Virus record (IMG/VR): IMGVR_UViG_3300020470_000017
Location: 1-49,848 of that record
Length of the DNA: 49,848 nucleotides
Strand: one strand, 5' to 3'
From: a virus
This document shows positions 31,966-40,395 of this stretch, one piece after another (positions within the stretch are counted from its first letter, which is position 1; each line of letters begins with the position of its first letter). The notes under the pieces were generated by a model, which was not told the origin of the DNA, made no database searches, and saw only the letters and a list, made by a program, of their open reading frames with translations. A program made the translations under genes and the position numbers.

Positions 31966-32886
31966 ATGAGTGATGCCGTCTCACTTGGAGTTCGAGCGTT
32001 CGAGGACACCTATTGTCCAATAGGAAAACCAGCCGGATGCGTATTTGAGGGCGGTATGATCGTGCATGACGACGCAACTGGCGAGGCTGTGTGCGGGTTG
32101 TGCGGAACAGTTGCTCCAATTCTCGCCACTGTGACCTCACCAGACAAGAATGAGGCAGGGGAGTTCGTTGGACCTGCTCGTCTCGCAAAGACGGGGGCTA
32201 AGCGGGGTCGTGAAGATGCTTTTCGCAGACTTTTCGGTGGAACAGAGTGGAACAAGTCGATGCAAGTCACTCAGAGAGTAGAGGGTTTGAGCGACAAGTT
32301 ATCCCTTTCTGCCAACGCCCAAGCAGAAACCCTACGAGTATTCAATGAGATGTTAGACGCTGGATTCCACAAAGGCGGAACTGGTCTGGACGCAGTTGTA
32401 TTAGCTTCAGCCTATTTCGGTGCGAGACATGACTACAACTTCATACCAATAGAGAAAATCTCTGATGCGACCTCTACTGAAACCAAAAAGGCCAGGAGAG
32501 TAATCAAAAGAGCCAGAAAGGACAGGATCGTCTTGAGTGTGACTCCCTCTGCGAGAGAAGTCCTAGATTCTCACTTAGGCCGTTATCCGCACTCGGCAGT
32601 TGTCCAGGAGATGGCAAGAAAGTATTCAGATTTACAGATTCCTGGTCTTAGACCATCGATACACGCTTCTGGCGCATTGTACATGGCTCTACGCAACTTT
32701 GGCAATAGTAAGGAAAAGCGTACAACTCAGGAGCAAGTAGCAACGGACTTCCAAATGTCACGCAAAACTGTGGGGCAGGGCTACAGGGCTTTGATAGAGG
32801 CAACGGAAGTTAGGACTAATCCTCCAAAAGATGCAGATATAGGCTTAACTAAAGCACAATTGCGTCTATTGAGACGACTGAGATAG
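31966..32886 (+). CDS. tfb: Divergent transcription initiation factor B (TFB)
   Basis: 306 aa. The N-terminal zinc ribbon has an altered first knuckle (C-P-I-G-K-P-A-G-C) and a normal second one (C-G-L-C-G-T-V, about residues 43-49), followed by a linker and two cyclin-like repeats (about 125-205 and 215-285), the second ending in an HTH (F-Q-M-S-R-K-T-V-G-Q-G-Y). Archaeal TFB bridges TBP-DNA and RNA polymerase. An element-borne copy could redirect host polymerase to the special promoters. I chose ATG 31966 because of the upstream box; the frame is open to 31897. Confidence 0.9.
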   Translation: MSDAVSLGVRAFEDTYCPIGKPAGCVFEGGMIVHDDATGEAVCGLCGTVAPILATVTSPDKNEAGEFVGPARLAKTGAKRGREDAFRRLFGGTEWNKSMQVTQRVEGLSDKLSLSANAQAETLRVFNEMLDAGFHKGGTGLDAVVLASAYFGARHDYNFIPIEKISDATSTETKKARRVIKRARKDRIVLSVTPSAREVLDSHLGRYPHSAVVQEMARKYSDLQIPGLRPSIHASGALYMALRNFGNSKEKRTTQEQVATDFQMSRKTVGQGYRALIEATEVRTNPPKDADIGLTKAQLRLLRRLR

Positions 32887-33330
32887 TGACTTGGTTTTGA
32901 GTGGCTGTCGGTTGTCCTTGTTGAAATGGTGCATCAAGTAGTGGACATCCCTTCGAGAGAACTTCCCATTGTCGAGTCTCTTGGCACTGATCCACTTGTA
33001 CCTCATGCCTCCATCAACCGAAAGTTGTGACATAGCCTCCATTCCAAAACCATAGAGTTCCATTATTTCCTCATCATCCACTTCTCCCTCGGGAATTAGT
33101 CTCCATATTGTCGATTTATTCGAGTTTCCAGTGTCGAAGTTGTAGGTTCTGACTTGTTGAGCCTTTGCGAATACTGCTGGGTAGCTCGATAGAACTCCCG
33201 CTATTGCAGAAGGAGCGTCGCCTAAGTGATCTGAAATAACTCCGAACTTAAGTTCGTCTGTGTCGAGGTGTTTGAAGAGTTTGATTATTTTTTCAACGAG
33301 AGGGGATTTGAACTTCTTGGGCAAAATCAA
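32866..33330 (-). CDS. 154-aa winged-helix-like protein
   Basis: Starts at a TTG preceded by GGAGGAGGC and overlapping the upstream stop (TTGA). Helical N-terminus L-V-E-K-I-I-K-L-F-K-H-L, wHTH-like I-S-D-H-L-G-D-A-P-S-A-I-A-G-V-L and a second similar segment near the C-terminus. It overlaps the TFB end by 21 bp in convergent orientation. Confidence 0.7.
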   Translation of the reverse strand: MILPKKFKSPLVEKIIKLFKHLDTDELKFGVISDHLGDAPSAIAGVLSSYPAVFAKAQQVRTYNFDTGNSNKSTIWRLIPEGEVDDEEIMELYGFGMEAMSQLSVDGGMRYKWISAKRLDNGKFSRRDVHYLMHHFNKDNRQPLKTKSLSQSSQ

Positions 33331-33515
33331 GCCTCCTCCTTTACCCCGTTAAGGCGTTCAATCTCTAGCTCTAGTCGCATGATTTCTCTTTGCTGGCCTT
33401 TTTCTGAGTCCATCACGCGGTTGATTACCTGGTCAAAGGTTTCGCCTTTGCGACCAATTTCAAGCAACTTCTTATGTGTATTCAACTCAACTGCAATGAC
33501 TTTCTTCTGACTCAA
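33327..33515 (-). CDS. Antitoxin-like small protein (RHH/DUF7557 style)
   Basis: 62 aa from a TTG with GGTGG upstream. V-I-A-V-E-L-N-T-H-K-K-L-L-E-I-G-R-K-G-E-T-F-D-Q-V is the pattern of archaeal VapB-like antitoxins, followed by a coiled coil. No toxin (PIN) gene adjoins, so it may serve as a regulator. A TTATACGG box lies about 35 bp upstream. Confidence 0.65.
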   Translation of the reverse strand: MSQKKVIAVELNTHKKLLEIGRKGETFDQVINRVMDSEKGQQREIMRLELEIERLNGVKEEA

Positions 33516-33590
33516 TTCGCAACCACCGAATTGAGGCTGATGCAATTGCCGTATAAGTGATGCGAATACGATGTATTCAATAGTAACGAT

Positions 33591-33598
33591 TTTAGGAC
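33591..33598 (+). promoter_or_regulatory. YWWANGAC box (TTTAGGAC), 20 nt before ATG 33619
   Basis: Exactly 20 nt separate the box from the start codon, as in at least five other right-half promoters. Confidence 0.55.
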
Positions 33599-33618
33599 AC
33601 CTATACTTCCACTGGAAC

Positions 33619-33831
33619 ATGACGGGCGAGGGCGAAGAGTGGTTGCCGCTTATCGAACGCTGCCTAGCCCGTAGTCCAGACAGGGATTTTACTGCACAAG
33701 AAGCATACTCAATACGCGAAATGATGAAGAAAAAGGGCTTGAACCCCGGGGCGATTGCTCTAATGCTTCTTCAATTTGAGGATGAGGACCCTACAGGAGT
33801 ATGCAAACATGAGCTTGATGGTTATTGTTAG
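33619..33831 (+). CDS. 70-aa small protein
   Basis: Begins MTGEGEEWLPLIERCLARSPD: two helices with a basic turn (R-E-M-M-K-K-K-G), wHTH-like, and a C-terminal C-x-H-x6-C patch. Start chosen by the upstream box; the frame is open to 33571. Confidence 0.65.
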   Translation: MTGEGEEWLPLIERCLARSPDRDFTAQEAYSIREMMKKKGLNPGAIALMLLQFEDEDPTGVCKHELDGYC

Positions 33832-33916
33832 TTGCCCTAAGTGTCAAACCACCCATGTAGATGTAGAATATCCGCTTTATCACTGTCGGATATGCTTCAA
33901 AGTTTGGACAATGTAG
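33809..33916 (+). CDS. 35-aa zinc ribbon
   Basis: C-P-K-C (residues 9-12) and C-R-I-C (about 26-29): a minimal zinc ribbon overlapping the previous gene by 23 bp. Confidence 0.65.
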   Translation: MSLMVIVSCPKCQTTHVDVEYPLYHCRICFKVWTM

Positions 33917-33927
33917 GTCGTTATGCC

Positions 33928-33935
33928 TATACGAC
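33928..33935 (+). promoter_or_regulatory. YWWANGAC box (TATACGAC) of the glycosyltransferase operon
   Basis: 20 nt before ATG 33956. With transcription starting about 27 nt after the box centre, the mRNA would be leaderless. Confidence 0.65.
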
Positions 33936-33955
33936 AATAGCGCATCCTAGAAATA

Positions 33956-36586
33956 ATGAGGATTGGATTCGCTCTCATCGGGAACCCACCATTTATGCCT
34001 ACTGGATATGGAACGCAGTGCAGACTACTTGGTGAAAGTCTCGTAGCGGATGGCTACGATGTATGTCACATTTCAGATTGGAATTACTCAGGGCCATTAA
34101 TGGATTACAGAGGCATTTCCGTCTATCCTGTGTCAGAACATCCAGGTACGCTCACCAGTGATGATTTGAAATCGAAAATCTCACATTTTTGCGCGGAGAG
34201 GGATCTTGATGATATAATTTGCATCTTCCTAGGAGACATTTGGAAATGGAACGGTTTAGGTTCGTTCATGCCTAACTCCCTCATCATCTGCCCAGTAGAT
34301 GGCGATGCACTAATGCCTCGAGAAGTAATGGAGTTGAGTTCTTTCAAGCATGTGGCGGCTATGTCATCACATGGTTCCGATGTCATTCAAGAGCACACTG
34401 GCATAGTTCCTCTTTTACTTCCTCATGGCTACGACCCAGAGCTTAGAATGGCTGTGGAAGGGCAGTCTACACGCGCTATCCGGTCTCGCTGGGTTGAATT
34501 GCACTCTAAGTCAAGAGTTCCTTTGGCAAGGGGCGATGATGCGTTTGTGGTTGGTTTCTTCGGAGACATGTCTGTTAGGAAAGAGCCTGAAATCAACCTC
34601 GCTGGATTCAGAAGGTTCGTCGAGGGTTTGCCCGTTGAGGAGAGGGAGAATGTGAAGTTGTACCTGAAAAGCAAACCGGATCACCTGCAAGGCCAAGATG
34701 CGTCAATCTACAAACAGTTAGGAATTCCTGATTCTATGGTACTCACAGTGCCGGATTCGCTATCTTTGCTAGGTTTGAGCACTACTCAGATGGCAAGATT
34801 GCTGAAAGGAGTGGATGTTCTGCTACATTGCAGTAGCCAGGAGGGTTTCGGTATTTTCCAAATCGAAGCGCAATCTCTGGGAACTCCAATTGTCAATTCC
34901 AGGTTTGGACCTATGGCTAACTTGAATGCCTGCGAGGATCTAATAATCGATGTTTCAAATTATAGGACTACTAATGGAATCAAATACGGACAAGTCGATG
35001 TTGATTCCGTTGCCCAGAGGCTCAGATTGTTGTACGATGAGTGGAAGGATGAAGAAGAAGGGCAGGTTCTTTGGAGAAGTAGGCAGCAAGTCGTCAGTGA
35101 TTGGGCGAACGATTGGTCTTACGATGTGGTTTACAAGTCTTGGATTAAACCTGCTTTGGAAAAAATAGTTGATTCATTGAAACAGCCCAGGATTAAAGTT
35201 CGAAAACCGAACGAGACTGTTGCCCACATCTGCTTTGTTTCGACCTATGACACTGATTGTGGCATAGCAACCTACACTAAGATGCTCGCGCATTCACTAA
35301 TAGATGCTGGGTACAGGGTAAGCGTCTTGGCGGAGCCTACTCCAGAGCACCCTGTAAGCGAAGAAATAGAAGTAGACAGTAAAGGCGTTGAGGTTTATCG
35401 ATGCTGGCTAAGGACTGCGCCTCGGTGGGTTCTAGCCGAGGAAATACTTGAACGGATTGATCCCGATATTATTCATGCTCAGCATGAATGGACTATGATT
35501 GGTGAGTCTTCGGGTGCGCTTCGAACCCTGTTGGCATCTGCATCTGGAGGTCGAGCAATTACCTGGCACACCCCTGATTTCCCAGCCAACCAACGGGCTC
35601 TTTCCGAGTTTATGATGTACGATTCTGTTTGCGATTTACACATTCTTCACAATAGGTCGAAAGTTCCCATCATAGCCAGTCAGTGCATGAATGGAGTGAC
35701 GCATATTGATCATGGCATTCTAACAATTCCCCCTAATCCTGAGGCAAGGTCAATAATCAAGGTCGCCAAGAATGCGCCTATGATATTCACATACGGATTC
35801 CTGAGTGGTGGAAAAGGCGTTCATACGCTTTTGAAAGCGGCTGTCCTCGCGGCGAAAGAAGCCCCATATTTCGAGCTTGTAGCCTACGGAGGGGCTCATC
35901 CCCAGTACCCAACCCATCCTGAGTTGCTCAATGAGTGCCACATGATTGCATCACAGTCAGAACAGATTCACTTCATTCCTGAGCTTCTTTCAGAGGAGGA
36001 TTTGGATTTGCACTGTCATGCTACTGATTACCTGGCATTCCCGTATGAGGGTGAATTATTGTCTGGGAGTGCTATCTCGAGTTCATCCGGTGCGGTTTTC
36101 CGTACCCTATCGGCAGGTAAGCCAGTAATAGTCAGCGACGAGGGTAGACTAAGGGACTTAGTAGGCGGTTTGCATGGTTGGAAGGTCGCCCAGGGAGATG
36201 TGGAGTCCTTGAAAGACGCAATAGTGGATGCTGTTCTGACTAAAGTCAGAGATCCCCGTAGATACGAAAGAATGAGCAATTCTGTACTTGAACTGGCTGA
36301 CAGGCTCTCATGGGACAAGGTAGCCTCGCGCCACGCCCGCGCCTACGAGAAGGTGTGCTCCATTTGGGGAGTCTACTCGAGCAACTCGACTGGGGCTTTC
36401 GCAGGCATTAGAGGGGAGCCTATTGATTTCATGTCAGAAGTTCTCCTCGCATCGTCTACTGGTTCTGAGATGAACGAGCTTTCTGGAATGGCTGATGAGT
36501 TGCCCCCTGTCCCTACCCCAGAAGAGTTCGACCGAATGAAAATGATACAGGACATAGATGAAATGGAGGTGGATGAAGATGTTTGA
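33956..36586 (+). CDS. Tandem two-domain GT4-type glycosyltransferase
   Basis: 876 aa. Two GT-B glycosyltransferase modules are fused. Module 1 (about 1-400) has the acceptor-domain head G-N-P-P-F-M-P-T-G-Y-G-T and the donor-site E-G-F-G-I-F-Q-I-E-A (about 296-305). Module 2 (about 420-765) begins V-A-H-I-C-F-V-S-T-Y-D and carries F-L-S-G-G-K-G-V-H and E-G-E-L-L-S-G-S-A. A disordered acidic tail follows. It likely adds sugars to surface proteins or lipids. First gene of an operon of six. Confidence 0.88.
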   Translation: MRIGFALIGNPPFMPTGYGTQCRLLGESLVADGYDVCHISDWNYSGPLMDYRGISVYPVSEHPGTLTSDDLKSKISHFCAERDLDDIICIFLGDIWKWNGLGSFMPNSLIICPVDGDALMPREVMELSSFKHVAAMSSHGSDVIQEHTGIVPLLLPHGYDPELRMAVEGQSTRAIRSRWVELHSKSRVPLARGDDAFVVGFFGDMSVRKEPEINLAGFRRFVEGLPVEERENVKLYLKSKPDHLQGQDASIYKQLGIPDSMVLTVPDSLSLLGLSTTQMARLLKGVDVLLHCSSQEGFGIFQIEAQSLGTPIVNSRFGPMANLNACEDLIIDVSNYRTTNGIKYGQVDVDSVAQRLRLLYDEWKDEEEGQVLWRSRQQVVSDWANDWSYDVVYKSWIKPALEKIVDSLKQPRIKVRKPNETVAHICFVSTYDTDCGIATYTKMLAHSLIDAGYRVSVLAEPTPEHPVSEEIEVDSKGVEVYRCWLRTAPRWVLAEEILERIDPDIIHAQHEWTMIGESSGALRTLLASASGGRAITWHTPDFPANQRALSEFMMYDSVCDLHILHNRSKVPIIASQCMNGVTHIDHGILTIPPNPEARSIIKVAKNAPMIFTYGFLSGGKGVHTLLKAAVLAAKEAPYFELVAYGGAHPQYPTHPELLNECHMIASQSEQIHFIPELLSEEDLDLHCHATDYLAFPYEGELLSGSAISSSSGAVFRTLSAGKPVIVSDEGRLRDLVGGLHGWKVAQGDVESLKDAIVDAVLTKVRDPRRYERMSNSVLELADRLSWDKVASRHARAYEKVCSIWGVYSSNSTGAFAGIRGEPIDFMSEVLLASSTGSEMNELSGMADELPPVPTPEEFDRMKMIQDIDEMEVDEDV

Positions 36587-36707
36587 GGCCGTTCTTGGGC
36601 TTGTGGCGCTTTCGTTTTCGCTTGTGTATGGAATGTACTATCTGGGAGTAGCCATGGATGCTATCTTCTCCTATGCATACGGAATGAGAGATTGGGAGTG
36701 GGACTGA
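36579..36707 (+). CDS. 42-aa single-span membrane protein
   Basis: One hydrophobic helix (V-L-G-L-V-A-L-S-F-S-L-V-Y-G) near the N-terminus. GGAGGTG lies 6 nt before ATG 36579; a second ATG at 36573 is too close to it. Overlaps both neighbours. Confidence 0.65.
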   Translation: MFEAVLGLVALSFSLVYGMYYLGVAMDAIFSYAYGMRDWEWD

Positions 36708-37042
36708 TGGTGGATGAATTAGATGAAGACCTGGCTGCAGAACAGCAGATGATTAACGATCTCAGGGATTTCTTGAACAGAGACAGGGATGGCAAGTCCT
36801 TGTTGGACATCAATGATGATGGGATGGTTGATTTTGATGACCTCAGAGATGCCTTACTGCGCTTCGAGTGGATTCTATTCAGTGGTTTTCTCTTGGTTGT
36901 CCTCCCGATGATGAATTACCTGGGCATAACTAACATCCACCCCGACCTTTTCTGGTCCCTTGCTGGTTTTTGCTTGATGATTGAGGGTTTGATTTCAGTA
37001 TATCAGATTAGGATTTTAAGGAGGCGAAGAGATGAAAGTTAG
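36707..37042 (+). CDS. 111-aa membrane protein with EF-hand-like loop
   Basis: D-I-N-D-D-G-M-V-D-F-D-D-L (about residues 37-49) matches a calcium-binding EF-hand loop, followed by two membrane helices (about 57-77 and 84-103) and a basic tail. The start overlaps the upstream stop (TGATG). Confidence 0.68.
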   Translation: MVDELDEDLAAEQQMINDLRDFLNRDRDGKSLLDINDDGMVDFDDLRDALLRFEWILFSGFLLVVLPMMNYLGITNIHPDLFWSLAGFCLMIEGLISVYQIRILRRRRDES

Positions 37043-37823
37043 TATTATTTGCATTACAGCAAGAAAGATGCCAGGGTTAGGGAGACTGTTGGATTCTCTA
37101 AATGAGCAGACTTTTCCTAAGTCTGATTTCGAACTGATATACGGAGACAGGCTTTGGGAAGAAAGGGAAGAAGCCGTACTTGCACTTCTAGACGAATCGG
37201 GGTTGAACTACCAGTATGTCAGAGACATACCGAATCAACCTGGTCCATGTCCAGCGGGTGCGAGAAATGCTTGTGTCAGTGTAGCAAAGGGCAAATGGAT
37301 CTTGAGTATTGATGACTTGACTTTCCTTGAGCCCGATACACTACAACGGCACTATGACCTGTATCGTGCTGGATTCGATGCTGCTGCAGGCTCTTATCTG
37401 GAGAGTGGCGATGACGGAGAATGGAAGGTCACTGATGGAAGAGTCACTAATGAAGGCGGGATTGTGAGTCCGGATGACTTTACTATCTGGATGTCTTGGT
37501 GGGGTTTGCATACCGCATTCACCAAGAAGGCCTGGGAGAAAATCAATGGCTTCGACGAGGCTTTCGATGGAGTCTATGGGATGGAGGACATAGACTTCGG
37601 TCACAGGCTAAAGATGTCTGGATCTGCGATGGCTTGGGAACCCACGCTTCTTGTGAGATGTGACAAAGGTAGCAGTCACAACGACACTCATTCACAACTC
37701 ATCCCCAATAATGCCCCTACAAGTTGGGCAAGAGGCAGTCTCAAGTGGCGTAATGATAAGTTGATAGATTACTGCAGAGCCATGAACATCGTAAGAGGAA
37801 CCAGAGGAGGTGAAAAGAGTTGA
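37032..37823 (+). CDS. GT2 family glycosyltransferase
   Basis: 263 aa. V-S-I-I-C-I-T-A-R-K at the N-terminus, G-A-R-N-A-C (about 77-82), S-I-D-D-L-T (about 91-96, in place of DxD) and G-M-E-D-I-D-F (about 182-188, catalytic ED) mark a GT-A transferase. It works with the large GT of the same operon. AGGAGGCGAAGAG precedes the ATG. Confidence 0.87.
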   Translation: MKVSIICITARKMPGLGRLLDSLNEQTFPKSDFELIYGDRLWEEREEAVLALLDESGLNYQYVRDIPNQPGPCPAGARNACVSVAKGKWILSIDDLTFLEPDTLQRHYDLYRAGFDAAAGSYLESGDDGEWKVTDGRVTNEGGIVSPDDFTIWMSWWGLHTAFTKKAWEKINGFDEAFDGVYGMEDIDFGHRLKMSGSAMAWEPTLLVRCDKGSSHNDTHSQLIPNNAPTSWARGSLKWRNDKLIDYCRAMNIVRGTRGGEKS

Positions 37824-37990
37824 AGTTTAGGACAACGAGTGGAATGACTGAGTTCACGCGGAAATATATTTCCGCATGGACTGAGCACGACGAGGGAACT
37901 GATGTTTTCATGGTGTGCGGGACTGTTTTCACCATTGCTAGAATAGAGCGTGAAATGTTCAGTAATTGGATGAGAGGCGAGACAGTATGA
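37820..37990 (+). CDS. 56-aa small protein (TTG start)
   Basis: TTG start overlapping the previous stop, with AGGAGGTG 7 nt upstream. Begins with a basic segment, then strand-rich V-F-M-V-C-G-T-V-F-T-I-A and an Arg/Glu helix. Function unknown. Confidence 0.6.
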   Translation: MKFRTTSGMTEFTRKYISAWTEHDEGTDVFMVCGTVFTIARIEREMFSNWMRGETV

Positions 37991-38604
37991 GCGATACCCG
38001 TCTGAATGTGGATGATTGGGATGCGCATTGTCCGATCTGTAAGGAGATTATCGAGAACGAGGTTTGGCCTCGGCTTCTGAAAGACTTGCGTCCAGACTCT
38101 CCGACACAGCCACCACCATGCCCATTCTGTGAAGCCGACCTGGAATACAATTTCCTGACTGTGCCCAACAAGTCTATGCGAGGTATGGTGCATAACATGA
38201 TGATTTCGTGCCCTTCTTGTGGCAGTGGGCATTTTTACGAAGGCGTAGATGTCGTCACCAACAGGCCCAAAGTCAATCTGAAGCTTCCTCCGGAGTACGA
38301 TTTCAAAGCAGCACAGGAAGCGATAAACTCTGCTAGTGATGACGAGAGCATGGCGAGAGCCAAAGAACACGCTGAGAACTGTCTGCGACTATCTGCAATC
38401 TTCCGAATACAGAACTTCCCCTGCCTCGATGATGGATGGGATGCTATGGGCTACGGTGTTCGTCCACTAGAAAGGACTGAAATCATGCAAAAGTTCTACA
38501 CCTGGACAAACAAGGAGGCAGTCGGTGAAGCCACTCAAGACGAAAATCCCTTGAAGAAACACTCACGAACAAAGAAGAAATCGAAAAAGAAGAAATGGTG
38601 GTAG
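37987..38604 (+). CDS. Multi-zinc-ribbon protein, 205 aa
   Basis: C-P-I-C (about 15-18), C-P-F-C (about 46-49) and C-P-S-C (about 75-78) indicate zinc ribbons, and the C-terminus is a run of Lys and Trp. It ends the glycosyltransferase operon. Possibly nucleic-acid binding. ATGA overlap with the upstream stop. Confidence 0.7.
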   Translation: MSDTRLNVDDWDAHCPICKEIIENEVWPRLLKDLRPDSPTQPPPCPFCEADLEYNFLTVPNKSMRGMVHNMMISCPSCGSGHFYEGVDVVTNRPKVNLKLPPEYDFKAAQEAINSASDDESMARAKEHAENCLRLSAIFRIQNFPCLDDGWDAMGYGVRPLERTEIMQKFYTWTNKEAVGEATQDENPLKKHSRTKKKSKKKKWW

Positions 38605-38616
38605 TAGGGGCGAGTT

Positions 38617-38624
38617 TATACGAC
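38617..38624 (+). promoter_or_regulatory. YWWANGAC box (TATACGAC), 20 nt before ATG 38645
   Basis: Identical octamer and identical spacing to the box at 33928-33935. Confidence 0.65.
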
Positions 38625-38644
38625 AATGATACCTGAGAGTTTCT

Positions 38645-38794
38645 ATGAGAGCCCCCCCAATAAAGCTAAGTCATACCTTCTCGGATGCTGACGGAAACCC
38701 TGGTGTCATACAGACTGAGTGTGCCCCTAATGTCGTAGATCAGACATGGGCGCAACTACTAGAGTTAGTAGCAGCCCTAAAGAACAAGGAATGA
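38645..38794 (+). CDS. 49-aa small protein
   Basis: Begins MRAPPIKLSHTFSDADGNPG and ends in a helix (W-A-Q-L-L-E-L-V-A-A-L). The box at 38617 fixes the start. Resembles short phage structural appendage peptides in size only. Confidence 0.6.
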   Translation: MRAPPIKLSHTFSDADGNPGVIQTECAPNVVDQTWAQLLELVAALKNKE

Positions 38795-38829
38795 GCAAAC
38801 CCTAAACCCGAAGCCCTGCTCGGCCTACC

Positions 38830-39126
38830 ATGAGCGCACGACTCGGACAGCATTCCATGATGCCTACCTATTACCTCGTGCCAGAAAACATGGAAGGTGA
38901 AAGAGGACTTTCCGGTATAGATTCTGTTCAACAACTTCCTCAGATTTCAATTGACGATCCAGCCATCATCAGCCTTCGTGCAGAGAATGGAATGACGAAA
39001 GAAGAAATTGATGGGAGAGTAGTCAAGTTTCTTCGACGCTCGCTCAAAGCGGGTGTCGCTCCATTTTACCGTGTCATTGTCGATACTCCGATTGGCAGAG
39101 ATGGAATCAACGGGTGGTCTTTGTAA
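38830..39126 (+). CDS. 98-aa protein of unknown function
   Basis: Begins MSARLGQHSMMPTYYLVPEN. The C-terminal half has a helix and strand pair (V-V-K-F-L-R-R-S-L-K). A weaker box (TAAACCCG) lies 19 nt upstream. Confidence 0.65.
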   Translation: MSARLGQHSMMPTYYLVPENMEGERGLSGIDSVQQLPQISIDDPAIISLRAENGMTKEEIDGRVVKFLRRSLKAGVAPFYRVIVDTPIGRDGINGWSL

Positions 39127-39641
39127 TGCAACCCGTATCAGCCGTCAATGAGACCAACTACCACTTACTAGGCAATCAGCTCAAGGGAGAATCCCATGCC
39201 TCTCGAATGAGAAGAGTCAATGCCATGCAAAGGGGGGTCACAGATCCAACACTGCAACCACTAGGTTCAGTCTCAAAGATGGGATTCACTGTAGCCTCGG
39301 GTCTGACGAGTCCGATATTGTTGGCTGGATTGGCTGGGGCAGTGGTTGGAGCCATGAACACGAAACCTACTGGTAAGCCTGGGTCAATCAAGGATGGCAA
39401 AGATGGCGCTAGGCGAGCAGCCTTGTATGGTGCCGGTGCTGTTGGACTCAGTTACCTAGTGACGGGTGGGCTGGCTACTGCGTCTGGCAAAGATTTCTTT
39501 GATTTCTTATCTACCGGCATTTCATCTGGTTCATCCGATGAGATTTTGGCTGCGTTATTGGCAGTTGGTGCGGGTGCGGCGGTCGCGTATTTCACACATG
39601 GAATAGGCAGAAGCGCACGGCATAACCTAAAATTGAGTTAG
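39126..39641 (+). CDS. Membrane protein, 171 aa, Gly/Ala-rich spans
   Basis: Start overlaps the upstream stop (TAATG). Three hydrophobic Gly/Ala-rich segments (about 62-80, 98-115 and 143-157). Candidate virion membrane or small structural protein. Confidence 0.68.
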   Translation: MQPVSAVNETNYHLLGNQLKGESHASRMRRVNAMQRGVTDPTLQPLGSVSKMGFTVASGLTSPILLAGLAGAVVGAMNTKPTGKPGSIKDGKDGARRAALYGAGAVGLSYLVTGGLATASGKDFFDFLSTGISSGSSDEILAALLAVGAGAAVAYFTHGIGRSARHNLKLS

Positions 39642-39685
39642 CCAATGCCTTCAAACGGCTAAGACCCTTCCCAGCGCATGGTAAT

Positions 39686-40138
39686 ATGTCGAAGATACTA
39701 GACGAAGGAGACCAACTTACGCTGAGGATTTTCACTCTTCTCCTGGTGAACTCATTCCTCATTGGATCAGCAGTTGCCATACACGCACAGGGAATCTGGT
39801 TCCCTGATGAGGGTTCTTGGCCTAAGCTAGGTGGATATTGGATGATGGCTGCAACATTTGTGCAAATGATTGCGTTCATGCTGTACAAGGTGTTCTTCCA
39901 GGAGAGATTGGAAGACCAGTCCTACATTCAAAATCTGATGACTCAAACTCGAAGGAACACCAAGAGGATGAATGCGGAGCTTCAGAAGTTCTCCCTCTCT
40001 CTTGAGATGGAGCAGAAGCAAAGGGAAATGGCTAGACTGATGGAGGCTCAAAAGGCAAAGATGCTTGATGTAGAAGATGAAAGCAGAGATCAGCCTGTTG
40101 TGAGTTTGTCACCTGATATTCGTAATGAATTGAGGTGA
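39686..40138 (+). CDS. Two-TM protein with coiled-coil tail, 150 aa
   Basis: Membrane helices at about 13-35 and 49-70, then a Gln/Arg/Glu-rich coiled coil (about 75-130). An in-frame-incompatible ATG lies 8 nt upstream. A CAAACGGC box lies 26 nt before the start. Confidence 0.68.
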   Translation: MSKILDEGDQLTLRIFTLLLVNSFLIGSAVAIHAQGIWFPDEGSWPKLGGYWMMAATFVQMIAFMLYKVFFQERLEDQSYIQNLMTQTRRNTKRMNAELQKFSLSLEMEQKQREMARLMEAQKAKMLDVEDESRDQPVVSLSPDIRNELR

Positions 40139-40142
40139 GGTT

Positions 40143-40361
40143 TTGGGAGTCCTTGACAGTCGTCTGTTTCCCGATGACAATGACTTGCGTATGTCTCACA
40201 TGGCTGATGCCTATGCATTCAGGTCATTGTGGGATTTGCGCATCTACACACTCAAACTATGGTTGTATGTATCAACAGGGGTAGTGGGTTCTATTTTCGG
40301 AACTTCCACTATTGAGTATTTCTTCGATGTGTCTTTGATTGAGTGGCTTCTCAATCTGTGA
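40143..40361 (+). CDS. 72-aa one-TM protein (TTG start)
   Basis: TTG start preceded by GAGGTGAGG. One membrane segment (L-W-L-Y-V-S-T-G-V-V-G-S-I-F-G) near residues 41-58 and an amphipathic C-terminus. Confidence 0.62.
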   Translation: MGVLDSRLFPDDNDLRMSHMADAYAFRSLWDLRIYTLKLWLYVSTGVVGSIFGTSTIEYFFDVSLIEWLLNL

Positions 40362-40367
40362 TACCTT

Positions 40368-40375
40368 CAAACGAC
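40368..40375 (+). promoter_or_regulatory. YWWANGAC box (CAAACGAC), 20 nt before ATG 40396
   Basis: Same spacing as the TATACGAC boxes. It picks ATG 40396 over the earlier in-frame ATG at 40339. Confidence 0.6.
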
Positions 40376-40395
40376 AGAAACCCCAGCGCCCTTCA

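Noticed and set aside
37945-37955. Plus-strand AATGTTCAGT resembling the 10-mer
   Set aside because: It lies inside a rightward gene, lacks the C that completes ATG on the minus strand, and leads no gene.
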